Assembly: GCA_963764585.1 (NCBI GenBank)
Contig: CAVXTB010000006.1
Span: 372,001 to 436,000, forward strand
Source of the DNA: JAOPZW01 sp963764585
GTDB taxonomy: Bacteria > Actinomycetota > Thermoleophilia > Solirubrobacterales > Solirubrobacteraceae
Direction of reading: 5' to 3'
Length of the DNA: 64,000 bases
Part shown: positions 52,239 through 58,504 of the stretch, one piece after another
How positions within the stretch are numbered: position 1 is the stretch's first letter
Layout: every line of letters begins with the position of its first letter
Program-made: the position numbers and the translations under genes
Notes under the pieces: model-generated
What the model was told of the DNA's origin: nothing
The model's database searches: none
Seen by the model: the letters and a program-made list of their open reading frames with translations, nothing else

Positions 52239-52547
52239 ATGGAGGCAGAGCGTGAACCCGAGGGCTTCGAGGAGGTCGACGCGGTCCCCGTGCTGGCCGA
52301 AGACGGGGGCTCGCTCGCGCCGCGTGTGAGCGGCTCCGCGGCCGGCATCGTGGTGGCCAAGCAGGCCGCCGCCGTCGCAGCGACGTCGTTCGCCGCCGGC
52401 GTGGCGACCGTCGCCGTCGTCCGCGGCGCCCGCGCCGTCCGAGCCCGCCGCCGCGCGCGCGGCCGCAGCAAAGCCCAGCAGCTCGCGCCGGTGCTCGCCA
52501 CGCGCTCGTTCCTGATCGACGTGCACCTGCTGGGGTCGCGGGACTAG
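52239..52547 (+). CDS. Hypothetical protein
   Basis: 102 residues: acidic start (MEAEREPEGFEEVDAVPVLA), a small Ala-rich hydrophobic stretch (GIVVAKQAAAVAATSFAAGVATVAVVRG) and a very basic C-terminus (VRARRRARGRSKAQQLAPVL, then DVHLLGSRD). Possibly one membrane helix with a basic tail. I do not recognise it. Its stop lies in the CTAGG that begins palindromic element E3. Confidence 0.6.
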   Translation: MEAEREPEGFEEVDAVPVLAEDGGSLAPRVSGSAAGIVVAKQAAAVAATSFAAGVATVAVVRGARAVRARRRARGRSKAQQLAPVLATRSFLIDVHLLGSRD

Positions 52548-52771
52548 GTTTGTCTGCCGCTCGCGCTCGCGGCGCCGCGCGGCCAGGGCAGTGGGGGAGG
52601 GTGGGCCGGGCGGCTGGCGGTCGGCCGCCGGCGCGCGCCGCGGCGCGCGAGCCCGCGGGCCCGCCGCAGACCGCGCGTGTTCCGCAACACCTCCGCTGAC
52701 CGCGCGAGGGGGGCACCCTCCCTCGATGCCCCGGCAGCACGACACCGCCAACGCACGGCGGCAGACCTAGG
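52544..52771. repeat. Long imperfect palindromic element E3
   Basis: Fills the 219-bp gap between convergent genes. End arms: CTAGG, then TCTGCCGC (52544-52560), against GCGGCAGACCTAGG (52758-52771). Inner arms CAGGGCAGTGGGGGAGGGTG (52584-52603) and GGGGCACCCTCCCTCGATGC (52711-52730) are inverted copies with mismatches. The stop codons of both flanking genes fall inside the end arms. No gene seen inside. Third member of the family with E1 (24.2 kb) and E2 (40.4 kb). Confidence 0.55.
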
Positions 52772-53786
52772 CGCCCGGCGCCCCCGTCGACTCGCGCACC
52801 AGCAGCTCCGCGGGCAGCACCACCCGGCGCCGCGTCTGCCGGCCGCTCATCCGCGCCTCGAGCAGCTCGAACGCACTCGCGCCCAGCAGCTCGGCGTCCA
52901 GCGCCACCGTCGTCAGCGGTGGCGCGAGCACGCGGGCGAAGTCCATGTCGTCGAAGCCGACGACCGACAGGTCGCCGGGGATGCGCAGGCCGCGCTCGCG
53001 GGCGGCGAGGTAGAGGCCGGCGGCGATGAGGTCGTCGTCGCAGAAGATCGCGGTGGCACGATCGTCGAGCAGGGGGCCGGCCGCGTCGCGGGCGTCGTCG
53101 ATGCCGATCGCGGTCATCGCGCGCGGCTGGGTGTCGGGATCGAGGCCGGCTTGCGCCAGCACGCGCCGGCGTGCCGCCTCGCGCAGGTGGAAGGTCGGCG
53201 CGTCGAAGTGGGCCGCGAGGTGGCCGACGCGGCGATGGCCCAGCGCGAGGAGGTGCTCGAACGCGGCCGCCGCGCCGCCCTCGGCGTCGAAGCGCACCGA
53301 CGAGCGGTGCGGGGCCTCGGTCTCCACGAGCACGACGTTCTCGTCCGGCCCGAGCGCGTCCGGGGCGGCGACCTCGAAGAGCAGGTAGCCGTCGACCGGG
53401 CCGGCTCGCAGCGCCTCGAAGGATTGCTCCTCCCAGCGGCGGTCGCTGGCCGTGTCGACGAGCGCCACCGTGTAGCCGGCGGCCTGGGCGGCGCGCTGGG
53501 CGCCGCGCAGGACGCGGCTGAAGAACGGGTTGGTGATGTCGGGGACCAGCAGCGCGACCGCCCGCGAGCTGCCCAGCCGCAGCGCCTGGGCCGCAACGTT
53601 GGGGCGGTAGCCGAGCTCGCGCGCGCAGCGGCGCACCAGCTCCTGGGTCGCCTCGGACACGCGGCCCTGGCCCTTGCCGGAGAACACGAGCGAGACCGTC
53701 GACTGCGAGACGCCGGCTCGCCGGGCGACGTCGATGCTCGTCACGTTGGTGTGGGCGGAGCGGGCGATGGGTGGGAACTCAACCAT
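52767..53786 (-). CDS. LacI-family transcriptional regulator
   Basis: 339 residues from ATG (MVEFPPIARSAHTNVTSIDV). Helix-turn-helix at about 15-60 (SIDVARRAGVSQSTVSLVFS, then the hinge helix region GYRPNVAAQALRLGSS). The sugar-binding domain starts AVALLVPDITNPFFSRVLRG and ends in DLSVVGFDDMDFARVLAPPLTT. It normally represses carbohydrate genes until a sugar binds; the ligand is unknown. A central-CG palindrome, typical of LacI operators, lies 120-150 bp upstream in the divergent promoter. Confidence 0.92.
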   Translation of the reverse strand: MVEFPPIARSAHTNVTSIDVARRAGVSQSTVSLVFSGKGQGRVSEATQELVRRCARELGYRPNVAAQALRLGSSRAVALLVPDITNPFFSRVLRGAQRAAQAAGYTVALVDTASDRRWEEQSFEALRAGPVDGYLLFEVAAPDALGPDENVVLVETEAPHRSSVRFDAEGGAAAAFEHLLALGHRRVGHLAAHFDAPTFHLREAARRRVLAQAGLDPDTQPRAMTAIGIDDARDAAGPLLDDRATAIFCDDDLIAAGLYLAARERGLRIPGDLSVVGFDDMDFARVLAPPLTTVALDAELLGASAFELLEARMSGRQTRRRVVLPAELLVRESTGAPGA

Positions 53787-53891
53787 GCCGCGCAGCGTCA
53801 GGAGCGCAATGACGCGCGCCGGCGGCGGTTCGCCGCGCGCGAGCCGGTACGGGCCGCGGCGCTGGCCGCTCGGCGGCAGCACGAGAAGGGT

Positions 53892-53934
53892 TTGACAGCT
53901 TCAGGCGTCATACGTAGTATGCTCATACGTATGA
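53892..53934 (+). promoter_or_regulatory. SigA promoter overlapped by LacI-type operators
   Basis: TTGACA (53892-53897), 17 bp, TAGTAT (53915-53920) is an almost perfect SigA promoter. TCATACGTA occurs at 53908-53916 and again at 53923-53931; the second copy continues to TCATACGTATGA (53923-53934), a perfect 12-bp palindrome with central CG. The operators cover the -10 and the start point, so binding would block transcription. The predicted start is near 53927, so the mRNA is essentially leaderless for ATG 53931. Confidence 0.75.
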
Positions 53935-54284
53935 CGGGACTTGGAACTCAGATCGGCGCCCTCCTCGCCGCCGGCGCTGTAGCGGTCGGAGGCCTGCTCG
54001 GAGCAGGCTCCGACCGCTCTGCGCACCGGACGGCGCTGGTGATCGACGCGGCCGACGCCCGTGACGGTCGCGACCTCGTCGACGCGCGCCTGCGCGGCGT
54101 CGACGCCGACGTTCGCCTCCCCCGGACCGCGGACGAGGCGCGCACCGACGTGCGCTACTTCGCCGCCCAGGGCCGCCACGTGATCGTCGCCGGCCGCATC
54201 GCGAACGCGGCGGCGCGTGCCGCCCGCGTCACGACGACCGGCGCGCTCGACCTCAACGGCGCGCTCGCAGCCGTCAGGCGCTGA
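53931..54284 (+). CDS. Small exported or membrane-anchored hypothetical protein
   Basis: 117 residues from ATG 53931 (ATG 53919 also in frame). An N-terminal hydrophobic segment (TQIGALLAAGAVAVGGLLGAG) is followed by a soluble region with TALVIDAADARDGRDLVDAR and YFAAQGRHVIVAGRIAN. I do not recognise the family. It is driven by the strong promoter/operator just upstream and probably repressed by the divergent LacI protein. Its 3' end overlaps the convergent GGDEF-EAL gene by 11 bp. Confidence 0.65.
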   Translation: MTGLGTQIGALLAAGAVAVGGLLGAGSDRSAHRTALVIDAADARDGRDLVDARLRGVDADVRLPRTADEARTDVRYFAAQGRHVIVAGRIANAAARAARVTTTGALDLNGALAAVRR

Positions 54285-56253
54285 GCGCCAGCGCGTCGCG
54301 CTCGCGCCCGACCAGCCAGGCGGTGAACTGCGCCGCCGGCAGCGCGCGCGAGAACGAGTAGCCCTGACCCTGATCGCAGCCCATCGCGGTCAGACGGGCG
54401 CGGACGTCGGGCGTCTCGACGCCCTCGGCGACCACCCGCAGCCCGAGGCTGCGCGCGAGGTCGATCGTGCAGCGCACGATGGCCGCGTCGCGCGCGTCGG
54501 TGGCCATCGGCATGACGAACGAGCGGTCGATCTTGATCTCGCGGACCGGCAGGCGCTTGAGGTAATCCATCGACGAGTAACCGGTGCCGAAGTCGTCGAC
54601 GGAGATCTCGACGCCGAGCTCGTGCAGGCGCGCGAGGATCGGCAGCGCCCGCGCCGGATCGGCGACGACCATGCTCTCGGTGATCTCGAGCACGAGCCGG
54701 TTGGTGGGGACGTCCCAGCGGCGGCACGTCGTCTCGATCTGATCGGGCAGCTCGCGCTCGATCAGCGTGCGCGCCGAGAGATTGACCGCGACCCCGATGT
54801 CGAGGCCGTCGGCGCGCCACTCGCCCATCTGGCGCAGCGCGTGGTCGAGCACGTAGTGGGTCAGCGGCACGATGAGGCCCGTGTGCTCGGCGAGCGGGAT
54901 GAACTCGTCGGGCGGCAGCCAGCCGTGGACGGGGTGCGCCCAGCGCAGCAGCACCTCCGCGCCCCGGACCGCGCCGGTGCGCAGGTCGATCTTGGGCTGG
55001 TAGTGAAGGATGAACTCCTCGCGGTCCAGCGCGGTGCGCAGGTCGCCGGCGAGGGCCAGGCGCTGGACGCTGTTGCCGTCGAGCTCGGGCACGTAGCGCT
55101 CGACCCCGGTGCGCCCCTCCTTGGCCTGGTACATGGCCACGTCGGCGCGCTGCATGAGCACGTCCACGTCCTGGCCGTGCTCGGGGTAGGAGGCGATCCC
55201 GACGCTGGCGCCCAGCTCGAGCCGTACGCCCGCGACGTCGAAGTGCTGGGCGATCGCCCGCCGCGCCGCGGCCGCGACAGCGACGCCCGCCGCCGGCGTC
55301 TCCACCGAGCGCAGCAGGATCGCGAACTCGTCGCCGCCCAGGCGCGCGACGGTGTCGTCCTCGCCGAGCAGCGCGCTGAGCCGCTCGCCGACCTGGCGCA
55401 GCACCTCGTCGCCGTAGTGGTGGCCGAGGGTGTCGTTGATCTCCTTGAAGCGATCGAGGTCGAGGAGCATGACCGCGACGCCGCTGTCCGAGCGCCCGGC
55501 GACCTGGATCGCGTCCTGCGTGCGCGTGCGGAACAGGACGCGGTTGGGCAGGCCGGTCAGCGCGTCGTGCAGGGCCAGGCGCTCGGCGATCGTCGCCTGG
55601 CGGCCGGCGCGCTGCACCGCGACCATCGGCAGCGCGAGCAGCGGCAGGAGCATCGGGCCCGCGTCGAGGGCCAGCACGGCCAGCGGCGCAAGGCCGAGCA
55701 GGATGCCCTCGGTCGCCGACTGGCGGATGAGCTCGGATGACATCTGGTCGCGCAGGCGCGTGCCGGTGGTCAGCGCGATCGCGCCCGCCACCAGCCACGT
55801 GTTGACGAGGAAGTAGACGAGCGCCGCGCCGAGGATCGGCAGCACGTCGACCGGCCCGAAGCCGTGGTCGTGGGGGAGCACGCCGGCGGCCACGAGCACG
55901 CCGCCCGCCGCGGCGGCGGCGAGCACGTACTGCGCCACGTTGAACGCGCTGCGCGAAGGGCGCTTGCCGTCGATCACGTCGGCGACCGTCGAGGCGAGCG
56001 CCGCGGCGATCGCGGCCGCCGCCACGCCGGAGGACAGCAGCAGCGCAAAGCTGAACGTCGTCGACGGTGCGACCTCGCCACGGCCGGGGCCGAGCTTGAT
56101 CGGCACGAGCTCGCCGACGACCACCGCGGCGAGCAGGATCCACATGCCCACCCCGCCGTGGCGGGCCAGGTCCTCGCCGTGGAGCGCGAGGAAGACGAAC
56201 AGGAGACCGAGCCCCGCCGTGATGACGGAGATGACGTAGAGGCGGGCTCGCAC
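54274..56253 (-). CDS. Membrane-bound GGDEF-EAL cyclic-di-GMP enzyme
   Basis: About 659 residues from a GTG at 56253 (no good ribosome site; longer frames were rejected because a hairpin lies in them). Seven or so membrane helices (1-225) form a sensor. GGDEF domain: LARL-type LGGDEFAIL near 303, full GGDEF, no RxxD inhibitory site in the usual place. EAL domain: AEVLLRW near 434 (Val instead of Ala), ITES, DDFGTGYS, KIDRSF, AEGVET: metal and catalytic residues kept. It can make or, more likely, degrade c-di-GMP. Upstream sits micropeptide cassette 1. Confidence 0.9.
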   Translation of the reverse strand: MRARLYVISVITAGLGLLFVFLALHGEDLARHGGVGMWILLAAVVVGELVPIKLGPGRGEVAPSTTFSFALLLSSGVAAAAIAAALASTVADVIDGKRPSRSAFNVAQYVLAAAAAGGVLVAAGVLPHDHGFGPVDVLPILGAALVYFLVNTWLVAGAIALTTGTRLRDQMSSELIRQSATEGILLGLAPLAVLALDAGPMLLPLLALPMVAVQRAGRQATIAERLALHDALTGLPNRVLFRTRTQDAIQVAGRSDSGVAVMLLDLDRFKEINDTLGHHYGDEVLRQVGERLSALLGEDDTVARLGGDEFAILLRSVETPAAGVAVAAAARRAIAQHFDVAGVRLELGASVGIASYPEHGQDVDVLMQRADVAMYQAKEGRTGVERYVPELDGNSVQRLALAGDLRTALDREEFILHYQPKIDLRTGAVRGAEVLLRWAHPVHGWLPPDEFIPLAEHTGLIVPLTHYVLDHALRQMGEWRADGLDIGVAVNLSARTLIERELPDQIETTCRRWDVPTNRLVLEITESMVVADPARALPILARLHELGVEISVDDFGTGYSSMDYLKRLPVREIKIDRSFVMPMATDARDAAIVRCTIDLARSLGLRVVAEGVETPDVRARLTAMGCDQGQGYSFSRALPAAQFTAWLVGRERDALALSA

Positions 56254-56293
56254 GGTCAGGGGGAGGATTGGAGGACGGAAGGGCAATCGCAAT

Positions 56294-56318
56294 GGCGCCC
56301 CGCGCTGGGCGGGGCGCC
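56294..56318 (-). terminator. GC hairpin terminator of micropeptide cassette 1
   Basis: GGCGCCCCGC (56294-56303), a 5-nt loop, and the perfect complement (56309-56318). It lies 24 bp after the stop of peptide B1 and before the GGDEF-EAL start, so cassette 1 is a unit of its own. A hairpin with the same GCGCCCCGC stem follows cassette 2. No U-tract. Confidence 0.6.
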
Positions 56319-56341
56319 GAAAAGCGATCTGATTGCTGCTG

Positions 56342-56404
56342 TTAGCTCCACTTGCGGCCGTTGCGGGTCGTGCCCGCAACGCGCCTGTGGTTACCGAGGC
56401 GCAT
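56342..56404 (-). CDS. 20-aa micropeptide B1 ending in KWS
   Basis: ATG-to-TAA frame MRLGNHRRVAGTTRNGRKWS. Basic, no hydrophobic segment. It begins four bases after the stop of peptide A1. Its paralog B2 (57253-57315) shares MR at the start, AG(T/S)(T/S)R in the middle and GRKWS at the end. The central codons also form a 9-bp hairpin (56359-56381), so the conserved feature may be an RNA. Real translation is inferred from conserved frame, length and C-terminus. Confidence 0.55.
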   Translation of the reverse strand: MRLGNHRRVAGTTRNGRKWS

Positions 56405-56408
56405 GGGC

Positions 56409-56498
56409 CTAGCCCCACTTGGCGCCGGCACCGAGGGCCTCGATCAGAACGGCCAGCATGGCGACCGTCGTGGCGAGGCGGAACAGACGGAACTTCAT
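56409..56498 (-). CDS. 29-aa hydrophobic micropeptide A1 ending in GAKWG
   Basis: ATG-to-TAG frame starting MKFRLFRLATTVAML and ending GAGAKWG, 29 residues. Charged N-terminus, one hydrophobic helix, short C-terminal tail: a signal-like or single-span membrane peptide. AAGGGGAG lies 6 bp upstream. Its paralog A2 (57321-57413) keeps MK-aromatic-R, LA-x-T-x-AML, I and GAKW at matching positions. Transcribed from tandem promoters (about 56551-56618). Function unknown; a secreted or modified peptide signal is one possibility. Confidence 0.65.
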   Translation of the reverse strand: MKFRLFRLATTVAMLAVLIEALGAGAKWG

Positions 56499-56550
56499 CA
56501 GCACTCCCCTTTGCTCACGGGCCCGCGTCCATGCGTGGCCCTTGAAGCGA

Positions 56551-56618
56551 AGATCGGCAGGCGGGCGCAGACCTTTAACCGTTGGTTATCAACCATCCAG
56601 CGGAATTCGACAACCGTT
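56551..56618 (-). promoter_or_regulatory. Tandem promoters of micropeptide cassette 1
   Basis: Minus strand order: AACGGTTGTC (56618-56609) with GATAAC (56590-56585), that is TTGTCG-N17-GATAAC, a SigA-like pair; then TAAAGGTC (56577-56570), 11 bp, GCCGATCT (56558-56551), close to the sigma-28 (FliA/WhiG) consensus TAAA-N15-GCCGATAA. Cassette 2 has the same elements with identical spacing except one extra base (12 bp) in the last spacer. Confidence 0.65.
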
Positions 56619-56627
56619 CGAGCCCGC

Positions 56628-56655
56628 TCAAGGGACCCAAATCGAGGGCCGATCC
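56628..56655 (+). promoter_or_regulatory. Sigma-28-like promoter of the DUF5317-type gene
   Basis: TCAAGGGA (56628-56635), 12 bp, GCCGATCC (56648-56655) on the plus strand, 9 bp before ATG 56665, implying a leaderless transcript. It mirrors the sigma-28-like promoter of the divergent micropeptide cassette 1, suggesting that both are switched on together. Confidence 0.5.
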
Positions 56656-56664
56656 CGCGGCTAC

Positions 56665-57219
56665 ATGCTGATCGGCGTCGTCCTGCTGCTGTGCCTGGCC
56701 ACCGTTCCGCTCGCGGGCGGGCGGCTGGGCGCGCTCGCGGACCTGCGCTTCCGCGCCGCGTGGCTCGCGCTGCTGGGCATCGGCGCCCAGATCCTCGTCA
56801 TCTCGGTGGTCCCGGAGGGCAGCACCTGGCTGCACCACGCGGTGCACCTGGTCAGCTACGGCCTCATCGCCGGCTTCGTGTGGGCCAACCGCCACGTGCC
56901 CTACGTGTGGCTGGCCGCGGTCGGCGGCGGGCTGAACCTCGCCGCGATCGTGGCCAACGGCGGCGTCATGCCCGCCGACCCCGAGGCGCTGGCCGCCGCC
57001 GGAGTCCAGCAGCAGGCCGGCGAGTTCGCCAACTCCACCGCCGTGGCGCACCCGCATCTGTCCTTCCTGGGCGACGTCTTCGCGGTGCCCTCGTCGCTGC
57101 CGGTCAGCAACGTCTACAGCGTCGGCGACGTCGTGCTCGTGGTCGCCGCCCTGCTGGCCCTGCACTGCGTGTGCGGCTCGCGGCTGGCCCTCAGGCGCTT
57201 CGCCGCGCCGATCGCGTAA
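56665..57219 (+). CDS. DUF5317-type membrane protein
   Basis: 184 residues with five or six hydrophobic segments (MLIGVVLLLCLATVPLAGGR, then FRAAWLALLGIGAQILVISV). The region LAAIVANGGVMPADPEALAA and the following SNVYSVGDVVLVVAALLAL fit the DUF5317 pattern, a family of unknown function. It is flanked on both sides by the micropeptide cassettes and reads opposite to them. That layout and its sigma-28-like promoter suggest it acts with them, perhaps as exporter, receptor or processing partner (inference). Confidence 0.8.
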   Translation: MLIGVVLLLCLATVPLAGGRLGALADLRFRAAWLALLGIGAQILVISVVPEGSTWLHHAVHLVSYGLIAGFVWANRHVPYVWLAAVGGGLNLAAIVANGGVMPADPEALAAAGVQQQAGEFANSTAVAHPHLSFLGDVFAVPSSLPVSNVYSVGDVVLVVAALLALHCVCGSRLALRRFAAPIA

Positions 57220-57242
57220 GCGCCCCGCGGTCCGCGGGGCGC
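57220..57242. terminator. GC hairpin between DUF5317-type gene and cassette 2
   Basis: GCGCCCCGCGG (57220-57230) and its complement CCGCGGGGCGC (57232-57242); in practice a 9-bp stem with a 5-nt loop. It starts directly after the TAA of the DUF5317-type gene and 10 bp after the end of peptide B2 on the other strand, so it can end both transcripts. Confidence 0.7.
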
Positions 57243-57252
57243 ACGCGAGTTC

Positions 57253-57315
57253 CTAGCTCCACTTGCGCCCGCCGCGGGACGAGCCCGCGGCGCGGCGGCC
57301 GGTACGGGACCGCAT
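57253..57315 (-). CDS. 20-aa micropeptide B2 ending in KWS
   Basis: ATG-to-TAG frame MRSRTGRRAAGSSRGGRKWS, same length as B1, with 11 of 20 residues identical. Basic, hydrophilic. A 9-bp hairpin (57270-57292) occupies the middle, with two base pairs changed on both sides relative to B1 (T-A to C-G), so pairing is kept while residues change (V to A, N to G). It starts five bases after the stop of A2. Confidence 0.55.
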   Translation of the reverse strand: MRSRTGRRAAGSSRGGRKWS

Positions 57316-57320
57316 GGTGA

Positions 57321-57413
57321 CTAGCTCCACTTGGCGCCGTTGGTGCCCACGTGGCCGATCGTCACGACGAGCATCGCGAACGTGACGGCCAGGTGGTAGA
57401 AGCGGTACTTCAT
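57321..57413 (-). CDS. 30-aa hydrophobic micropeptide A2 ending in GAKWS
   Basis: ATG-to-TAG frame starting MKYRFYHLAVTFAML and ending GTNGAKWS, 30 residues. Same layout as A1: basic-aromatic N-terminus, one hydrophobic helix, short tail. AAGGGAG lies 7 bp upstream. Synonymous and conservative differences from A1 argue for selection on the peptide. Cassette 2 is transcribed away from the DNA glycosylase gene. Function unknown. Confidence 0.65.
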   Translation of the reverse strand: MKYRFYHLAVTFAMLVVTIGHVGTNGAKWS

Positions 57414-57466
57414 GAAGGCACTCCCTTGTCAGGGGCTGCGCGTCCGTGCGCTGCCCTGCGAGCCCT

Positions 57467-57535
57467 CCATCGGCAGCGGACCGAGCGACCTTTAGGCGAT
57501 CGTTATCCGCCATTCGGCGCATACGGACAACCGTT
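57467..57535 (-). promoter_or_regulatory. Tandem promoters of micropeptide cassette 2
   Basis: Minus strand: AACGGTTGTC (57535-57526) with GATAAC (57507-57502), giving TTGTCC-N17-GATAAC; then TAAAGGTC (57494-57487), 12 bp, GCCGATGG (57474-57467). Same order and spacing as cassette 1, although the sequence between these blocks has diverged. The leader to ATG 57413 is about 47 nt, as in cassette 1. Confidence 0.65.
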
Positions 57536-57543
57536 GGACTGCC

Positions 57544-58401
57544 GTGGTCACGCGGGAGGTGCGGCCGCCGTGGCCGTACCGCCTGCCCGGCGGCGGCCCC
57601 GACGGCGTGCTGCGCCGCCGGCGCGCGGGCGGGATCGAGCGCCTGCTGCACGTCGAGGGCGCCCCGGCGGTGGTGCGCGCCGCCCAGCCGGCCCGCGACC
57701 GCGTCGTGCTCGTGGCCGGCGCCGACAGCCCCGACGTCGCCGAGGAGGCGCTGCAGCGCATGCGCTTCGCGCTGGGCGTCGACGACGACCTGCGCCCGTT
57801 CTACGACCGCTTCCGCGACGACCCGCTGATCGGGCGGTCGGTGCGCACGCGTCCGTACCTGCGCATCATCCGCCGTCCGGACCCGTTCGAGGCGCTGGCG
57901 TGGGCGATCTGCGAGCAGCTCATCGACTTCGAGCGAGCCGCGGCGATCCAGCGGCGGATCGTCTTCAAGCTGGGGCGCCGCTGCGCGCGAACGGGCCTGC
58001 GCGACCTGCCGGCGGCCGCGACGCTGGCGGCGACGGCGCCGGCGCTGCTGCAGTCGCTGGACCTCAGCGCCGGCCGCGCCGTGGCCATGCGCCGCGCCGC
58101 GCACGAGGTGGCCACGGGCCGCGCCGACCTGTCGGCACCCGATCACGAGCGCGGCTGGCGGCGCCTGCGCGCGATCCCGGGCATCGGCAGCTGGACGATC
58201 GAGATGCTCGCGCTCTACGGGCAGGGCCGCTACGACCAGATCCCCGCGGGCGATCTCGGCTACCTGCGGATCGTCGGCCGGATCACGAGCGGCAACGCGC
58301 GGGCGCGGGCGACCGAGGAGGAGGTCCGCGCCTTCTTCGTGCCGTACGAGGGCTGGGCCGGCTTGGCGGGGGCGCACCTGCTGGGCAAGGGCGTGTCGTA
58401 G
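57544..58401 (+). CDS. DNA-3-methyladenine glycosylase II-like (AlkA/HhH-GPD)
   Basis: 285 residues from GTG. Helix-hairpin-helix LRAIPGIGSWTIEMLALYGQ followed by the catalytic aspartate region RYDQIPAGDLGYLRI, the HhH-GPD signature. An N-terminal AlkA-like domain (about 1-110) and the DNA-contact helix EALAWAICEQLIDFERAAAIQRR complete the fold. It removes alkylated purines from DNA (base excision repair). It starts 9 bp from the cassette 2 promoter region and is divergent from it. Confidence 0.9.
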   Translation: MVTREVRPPWPYRLPGGGPDGVLRRRRAGGIERLLHVEGAPAVVRAAQPARDRVVLVAGADSPDVAEEALQRMRFALGVDDDLRPFYDRFRDDPLIGRSVRTRPYLRIIRRPDPFEALAWAICEQLIDFERAAAIQRRIVFKLGRRCARTGLRDLPAAATLAATAPALLQSLDLSAGRAVAMRRAAHEVATGRADLSAPDHERGWRRLRAIPGIGSWTIEMLALYGQGRYDQIPAGDLGYLRIVGRITSGNARARATEEEVRAFFVPYEGWAGLAGAHLLGKGVS

Positions 58402-58471
58402 CGCGTCTGGCCGATCGCCCTGAGGATGTCGGGGTGGAGGAGCATGCAGACAGCGTCGCGCGGCGCGGCGC

Positions 58472-58494
58472 CGTGGGCGAACGATTCGCCCACG
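58472..58494. terminator. Perfect 10-bp palindrome between convergent genes
   Basis: CGTGGGCGAA (58472-58481), CGA loop, TTCGCCCACG (58485-58494). It lies between the DNA glycosylase (ends 58401) and the ArsR-type gene (ends 58505), so a bidirectional terminator is likely. The core GGGCGAA-N3-TTCGCCC is also found upstream of the ArsR-type gene at 59530, which suggests that it may double as an operator. Confidence 0.55.
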
Positions 58495-58504
58495 TCCAAA
58501 TGGT

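Noticed and set aside
56254..56418. Longer N-terminus for the GGDEF-EAL protein starting at 56418
   Set aside because: It would translate through a perfect GC hairpin (56294-56318) and out of frame over micropeptide B1; the membrane domain begins right after GTG 56253.
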